From: Streptomyces sp. NBC_00536
Lineage (GTDB): Bacteria > Actinomycetota > Actinomycetes > Streptomycetales > Streptomycetaceae
Direction: 5' to 3'
DNA length: 64,000 nucleotides
Assembly (NCBI RefSeq): GCF_036346295.1
Contig: NZ_CP107819.1
Coordinates: 6,696,001 to 6,760,000 of the forward strand
The notes under the pieces are model-generated. The model saw nothing but the letters and a program-made list of their open reading frames with translations. It ran no database searches and was not told the DNA's origin. Positions within the stretch are counted from its first letter, which is position 1. Each line of letters starts with the position of its first letter. Both the position numbers and the translations under genes were made by a program. Below, in pieces: positions 57,573 through 64,000 of the stretch.

Positions 57573-58841
57573 ATGGCGGACATGCGTGTGGAGCGGAGCG
57601 GAGACAAGTCGGTGGAGATTCGCGAGGTGCCCGAGGGCGATGTCGACCGGGCCCTGGAACTCGCGTACATGGTCTTCCACGACCGCCCCGAGAAGGAGGT
57701 GCGCGAGCACCACCACACGATGCTGCTCGGCTGCGAGCGGCTCGCCGCCTACGACGGGGACGTGCTCGTCGGCTTCATGGCCGCGCACCGCTTCCGGCTC
57801 TCGGTGCCCGGCGGGGACCTGCCCTGCCCCGGCCTCACCTTCGTCTCCGTCGCGCCCACCCACCGGCGCCGCGGCGTCCTGACCGGGCTGATGGAGGAGA
57901 TGTTGCGCCGCACGGCCGCCGCCGGGCGGCCCGTCGCCGCGCTCTGGGCCTCCGAATCCCTGATCTACGGCCGCTTCGGCTACGGCTCGGCCACCCAGGG
58001 CGCCACCATCGAGATCGACTCCACCCGCCCCCTCGCCCTGCGCGTCACCCCCGACGGGCGCCCGCTGCGCCTGATCGACCCGGCCGACGCCCCGGCCGTC
58101 CTCGGCCCCCACCACGAGGCGTCCCGCGCGCTGCGCGCCGGCCGCCCGACCCGGGACGCCTACCGCTGGCGCGAGGAATGGCTGCGGGAGGAGGACGAGG
58201 AGGACGAGGAACTGAGCCCGCCGCGGATCATCGCGGTGGGGAAGACGGGGGAACCCCTCGCCGGGTACGTCCTCTACCGGACGAAGCCGGAGGACGGCGG
58301 CGGGCCCCTCAAGGTCCCCGGGCTGGTCCAGGTCCAGGAACTGGAGGCGGACACCCCGGCCGTGGCCGCCGCCCTGTGGAGCTGCCTCGCCTCCCTGGAC
58401 CTGACCGGCAAGGTGGTCGCCCGGGGCCGTCCGCTGGACGATCCGCTGCTGCACTTCGCCGCCGACCGGGACCAGGTGCGGGTGACCGGCCAGTTCCCGG
58501 CGCTCTGGCTGCGGCTGGTCGACGTACGGGCGGCGCTGACCGCGCGGGCGTGGGCCGCGCCGGTCGATCTGGTGCTGGAGCTGGCCGACGTACGCCTGCC
58601 CGCCAACGCGGGGCGGTTCCGGCTGACGGCCGGGCCCGGCCGGGCGGCGTACGAGGCCACCGCGGCGCCCGCGGACCTGGCGCTCGACGTCCGCGACCTG
58701 GCGGCCTGCTACCTCGGCGGGACCCGCGTGGTGGAACTGGTGTCCGCGGGGCTCGTCGAGGAGCGGACACCGGGTGCGGCGGCGGCCCTGGACGACGCCC
58801 TGCGGACGGAGCTGCTGCCGCACACGGCGGACGAGTTCTAG
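57573..58841 (+). CDS. Eis-like GNAT acetyltransferase
   Basis: A 422-residue protein composed of an N-terminal GNAT domain with the acetyl-CoA motif VAPTHRRRGVLTGLMEEML, a central second GNAT-like domain, and a C-terminal SCP2-like domain. This matches the Eis family, which acetylates aminoglycosides at several positions in mycobacteria. It has the characteristic WASESLIYGRFGYG. The terminal Phe of ADEF supplies the C-terminal carboxylate used by Eis as general base. The natural substrate here is unknown. Confidence 0.88.
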   Translation: MADMRVERSGDKSVEIREVPEGDVDRALELAYMVFHDRPEKEVREHHHTMLLGCERLAAYDGDVLVGFMAAHRFRLSVPGGDLPCPGLTFVSVAPTHRRRGVLTGLMEEMLRRTAAAGRPVAALWASESLIYGRFGYGSATQGATIEIDSTRPLALRVTPDGRPLRLIDPADAPAVLGPHHEASRALRAGRPTRDAYRWREEWLREEDEEDEELSPPRIIAVGKTGEPLAGYVLYRTKPEDGGGPLKVPGLVQVQELEADTPAVAAALWSCLASLDLTGKVVARGRPLDDPLLHFAADRDQVRVTGQFPALWLRLVDVRAALTARAWAAPVDLVLELADVRLPANAGRFRLTAGPGRAAYEATAAPADLALDVRDLAACYLGGTRVVELVSAGLVEERTPGAAAALDDALRTELLPHTADEF

Positions 58842-58842
58842 G

Positions 58843-61157
<2,315 letters not shown>

Positions 61158-61335
61158 TCAGGGGCTGCGGGGCGCGGGTCCGCCCCGCGCCCCCGCATGA
61201 GATCAGCACGGCCCTACCCCTGATTCCGGTCGGACAAGGCGTAGTTCACTGCTTCAGGTGACGGGTGCGGTGTTGGGTGGCGCGGCCGGGAAGAATGTGA
61301 TGGAGATCCATGAGCGGGCTTGGCAGAGTGCTCCC

Positions 61336-62286
61336 ATGAGCAGACGATGGGTGTGCGGGATGCGCGTGAGTGGTCTCGTCCTGCTGGGTGCGGTGGCCCC
61401 GATGGGGGCGGCCCACGCCGCCGACGCCGACGCCGGGGCCCGGGTCGTGGCGGCTGTGGCACCCTCACCCTCGGCCTCACCCTCGGCCTCGGCCACCGGG
61501 GCGCCCGTCTCCGAGGCCGGGCCGCGGCTGGGCTTCTCCGGGCCGTTCGCCCAGATCGAGACGGGCGGCCAGATCTGGATCGGGCTCGAAGGCATGCCCG
61601 AGGGCTGGAAGGAGGCGGTGGTCTCCTCGCCCGCGCTGGCGGAGCCGGTGCCGTTCGTCCCCGAGCCCGGAGGGCAGCCGGGGACCGGGCGGGCCGCCGA
61701 TCCGGCGCGCACGTACCGGGTCCGCGCCGACATCGCGCCCGGGACGTACCCCGTCACCGCGAGCAGTGAGGGCCGTACGGTGGCCACCGCCACGCTCACC
61801 GTCATCGAGCCGGGTTCGGCGGACATCACCCGGTTCGTCCTCGGTCCGCGGGGCAAGTTCATCGGCGGCGACGCGTCGGTGGCCGTCCGCCCCGGGGCCG
61901 AGGCCCTGGTGGTCCTGACCGACTACCGGGCGGCGGACGGGGAGCGGAGCGTGGTGGTGAAATCACCGGTGTTCGACGGTCCGGTGACCCTCACGAGGAA
62001 CAGTCCGGAGGACCCGGGCTGCAAGTGCGACGACGGCGGCACGGTCTACGCGGGCCACGGCCGGGTCCGCCGCGCCACCGCGGCGGGTACGTACCCGATG
62101 ACCGCCGTCAGCCACCACGGCAAGGAGACCACCACCCGCCAGGTCACCATCGCCGGCGACCCGGTGCCGGACCGGATGCCCTGGCTGATCGGCGGGGCCG
62201 GCGCCGCCGCGCTCCTCGTGCTCGCCGCGGTGACCGGGACCGTGTTCGCGCGGCGCCGCCGCAACAAGGGACCGGACGCGGCGTAA
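61336..62286 (+). CDS. Secreted, membrane-anchored hypothetical protein
   Basis: A 316-residue protein starting at ATG 61336. An N-terminal signal peptide (VSGLVLLGAVAPMGAAHAA) is followed by Ser/Pro/Ala linker sequence, two beta-sandwich-like modules (RTYRVRADIAPGTYPVTASSEG and ATAAGTYPMTAVSHHGKETTT, each ending near GTYP.TA), and a C-terminal transmembrane helix (AALLVLAAVTGTVF) with RRRRNK tail. A CKC pair lies in EDPGCKCDDG. It is a typical actinobacterial type I surface protein; function unknown. Confidence 0.75.
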   Translation: MSRRWVCGMRVSGLVLLGAVAPMGAAHAADADAGARVVAAVAPSPSASPSASATGAPVSEAGPRLGFSGPFAQIETGGQIWIGLEGMPEGWKEAVVSSPALAEPVPFVPEPGGQPGTGRAADPARTYRVRADIAPGTYPVTASSEGRTVATATLTVIEPGSADITRFVLGPRGKFIGGDASVAVRPGAEALVVLTDYRAADGERSVVVKSPVFDGPVTLTRNSPEDPGCKCDDGGTVYAGHGRVRRATAAGTYPMTAVSHHGKETTTRQVTIAGDPVPDRMPWLIGGAGAAALLVLAAVTGTVFARRRRNKGPDAA

Positions 62287-62420
62287 CGACGCTCCTCGCC
62301 CCGCTGCCGCTGCCGCTGCCGCGGGCCCTCCGGCCCTCTGGCCCCTGGCTCCGGCCTGTCATGCCCCTGACTTTATTTCCGCTGTGTTGTGTTGTGCCCA
62401 AATGAACCGGAAAGTGAACC

Positions 62421-64000
62421 TTGCACCCCTCATCACCCAGTCGAATACGCCGTCTGGGCGTCTCGTTGGCCGGCGCCGCGCTGATCCTGGCGAGCGGCGG
62501 TTTCGTCGCCCAGGCAGCGCCCGCGACCAGCCCGGCCCCGGTGCCGACGCCCCCGGCCGCGGCCTTCGCGTCCGCGATACCCACGCCCACGCCCCCGCCG
62601 ACGTCGGCGCCCAAGTCCACGCCCTCGGCGCCCGCGCCCAAGGCAAGCACGTCCCCTTCGCCGAGCGCGACCGCCTCGCCTTCGCCGAGCGGGTCACCGA
62701 GCACGGCGCCGACGGCAGCCTCCCTGACATGGACGGACGCGGACGCCATCAAGTTCTGGACGCCTGAACGCATGGCCTCGGCCGTCGACGCGGCGCGGCC
62801 CGCGGTGCCGCTCAGTGCCCGGGTCGCACCCGCGCCGCCCAAGGCCCCCAAGCTGCCCAAGCCGGGCTCCCTGTCCGCGGCGGCCTCCATGCCGACCGCG
62901 GAGCACATCCTCGGGCCCAAGTCCGTCGGCGTCCTGTTCGAATACAGCGCCGATCCGGATACCGGTGAGATGCGCGCGCACACCTGCTCGGCGAGCGTCG
63001 TCGACAGCCCGGGCCGCAACCTGATCCTCACCGCGGGGCACTGCACCTACGGCGCCGCGAGGGTCTTCGTACCCTGGTACCGGACCGAGTACAGCCTGGA
63101 CAAGCAGACCTACGGCTTCTACCGGGTCGGGGACTTCTTCAGGGACAACCGCTTCGTGAAGGACAGCATTGCCCCGGATTCGGACCTGGACTTCGCGTTC
63201 GGCCGGCTGGAGCCGTCCTCGGCGGGGAAGAACGCCCAGGACGTGGTGGGCGGCAACACGCTCGCCCGCACTCCCGGTTACATCAATGACGTGACGATGG
63301 TCGGATACCCCTCCAGCCACAACCCCGAGGATCACGCGGTGCGTTGCCCGGTCCGTACGGAGTGGCTGCCGGGCTTCTACCAGATCCAGGCCAAGTGTGC
63401 CGGGATGTGGGGCGGGGTCTCCGGCGGCCCCTGGTTCTCGAAGATCGACTGGACCACGGGCGTCGGCGAGATCATCGGCAACGTCGGCGGTTACTGGGGC
63501 GGCGGCCCGAAGGTCGACAAGAGCGACCCGGCCTACAACGAAATCACCTACAGCCCCATGCACGGCGACTGGTTCTTCCGCCTCTACGACGAGGCCAAGA
63601 AGGGCCAGCACGTCACCCGCACCGGCGGCTACCAGCAGCCCGCGCTGCCCTACTCCCTGGGCAGCGGCGAGACCTGGTCGCACGCCCGGCTGCTGGCCTC
63701 CGGCGAGTACACCGGGGACGGCAAGGGCGACCTGATCGTGGTGTGGACCGACGGCGAGGTCACGCTCTACACCGGAGACGGCACGGGCGCCTTCTCGGGC
63801 GAGAGCAGGCTCGCCGCCCCCGGCCCGACCTGGCAGGGCGTCAAATCCCTGACGGGCGGCGACTTCTCCGGCGGCAGCGGCTCCGACCTGCTGGCCGTGT
63901 GGAGCACCGGAGAGGTACGGATCCTGCCGGACGTCGGCGCGAACGGTGTGGGCGGCGGCATCAAGCTGGCCGACTCCGGCTCGATCTGGAGCCACGCCGA
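62421..64000 (+). CDS. Secreted trypsin-like serine protease with FG-GAP repeats, partial (right edge)
   Basis: The reading frame starts at TTG 62421 (GGAAAG 7 bases before) and is open to the edge, about 526 residues. Residues 10-35 are a signal peptide (LAGAALILASGGFVAQAA). A Thr/Pro/Ser/Ala-rich linker follows (TPTPPPTSAPKSTPSAPAPK). The protease domain has His207 (LTAGHC), an Asp at 255 or 257 (SDLDFAFG) and Ser334 (GVSGGPW). FG-GAP/VCBS-like repeats follow (GDGKGDLIVVWTDG, GGSGSDLLAVWSTG), as in Streptomyces proteases fused to propeller repeats. The C-terminus lies outside the window. Confidence 0.88.
   Translation, partial: MHPSSPSRIRRLGVSLAGAALILASGGFVAQAAPATSPAPVPTPPAAAFASAIPTPTPPPTSAPKSTPSAPAPKASTSPSPSATASPSPSGSPSTAPTAASLTWTDADAIKFWTPERMASAVDAARPAVPLSARVAPAPPKAPKLPKPGSLSAAASMPTAEHILGPKSVGVLFEYSADPDTGEMRAHTCSASVVDSPGRNLILTAGHCTYGAARVFVPWYRTEYSLDKQTYGFYRVGDFFRDNRFVKDSIAPDSDLDFAFGRLEPSSAGKNAQDVVGGNTLARTPGYINDVTMVGYPSSHNPEDHAVRCPVRTEWLPGFYQIQAKCAGMWGGVSGGPWFSKIDWTTGVGEIIGNVGGYWGGGPKVDKSDPAYNEITYSPMHGDWFFRLYDEAKKGQHVTRTGGYQQPALPYSLGSGETWSHARLLASGEYTGDGKGDLIVVWTDGEVTLYTGDGTGAFSGESRLAAPGPTWQGVKSLTGGDFSGGSGSDLLAVWSTGEVRILPDVGANGVGGGIKLADSGSIWSHA

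Overview
The window is very GC-rich actinobacterial chromosome, almost certainly Streptomyces. The evidence is a two-domain geosmin synthase, several XRE regulators with the DUF5753-type C-terminus next to a DUF397 protein, a 4Fe-4S CysH with a ferredoxin-type sulfite reductase, a PucR-controlled xanthine dehydrogenase, GTG/TTG starts and many 4-base ATGA/GTGA stop-start overlaps. No rRNA, intact tRNA, transposase, integrase or CRISPR array was found. Both end genes are cut by the window edges.

Layout. 0-5.3 kb: a partial HTH-NACHT-type NTPase, a secreted PE-PPE/cutinase-like hydrolase, DUF1697, an aldo/keto reductase, ketopantoate reductase and a HAD hydrolase. 5.2-14.9 kb (minus strand): a complete assimilatory sulfur operon. 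In transcription order it has a 27-residue leader peptide, sulfite reductase, a 59-residue zinc-ribbon protein, cysH, cysC, cysD, cysN, a small ORF, a sulfonate-type ABC importer (ssuA, ssuB, ssuC) and a CbiX-type chelatase for siroheme. It covers sulfur import, activation, reduction and the cofactor of the last enzyme. 14.9-15.5 kb is a repeat field.

15.5-26.4 kb: a GNAT enzyme, a GAF-domain regulator with a clear upstream palindrome, an AidB-like acyl-CoA dehydrogenase divergent from a YihY membrane protein, a 70-bp perfect inverted repeat, a wall-anchored ice-binding-like/collagen-like protein, an XRE regulator, a sirtuin, and RsgA preceded by a short ORF with an excellent ribosome binding site.

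26.4-30.9 kb is an accessory patch with visibly more A/T. It holds a protein-isoaspartate-methyltransferase-like enzyme translationally coupled to a 34-residue proline-rich peptide with two Asp-Gly pairs, two further small coupled ORFs, a divergent XRE/DUF397 pair, and gene debris: a nearly identical 88-bp copy of the end of the poxB gene 12 kb away, and a frameshifted second XRE/DUF397 tail behind a VOC gene. The methyltransferase-peptide pair is the best candidate here for an undescribed system.

31-47 kb: a large beta-propeller protein with an unfamiliar N-terminus, DUF456, a TrmB/LuxR-type regulator divergent from a 1258-residue secreted subtilase, a PP2C-like protein lacking recognisable metal-binding motifs, pyruvate oxidase, an anti-sigma-type ATPase, a DUF2637 membrane protein, an FhuF-like iron reductase behind a clear iron box, a GntR regulator, a second repeat field and a helical-repeat protein.

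47-56 kb: a purine-catabolism cluster with pucR divergent from xdhB-xdhC-xdhA, an NCS2 purine permease and an XdhC/CoxI maturation factor, closed by a strong terminator. 56-64 kb: a secreted beta-propeller protein, an Eis-like acetyltransferase, geosmin synthase, a secreted membrane-anchored protein and a partial secreted trypsin-like protease with FG-GAP repeats.
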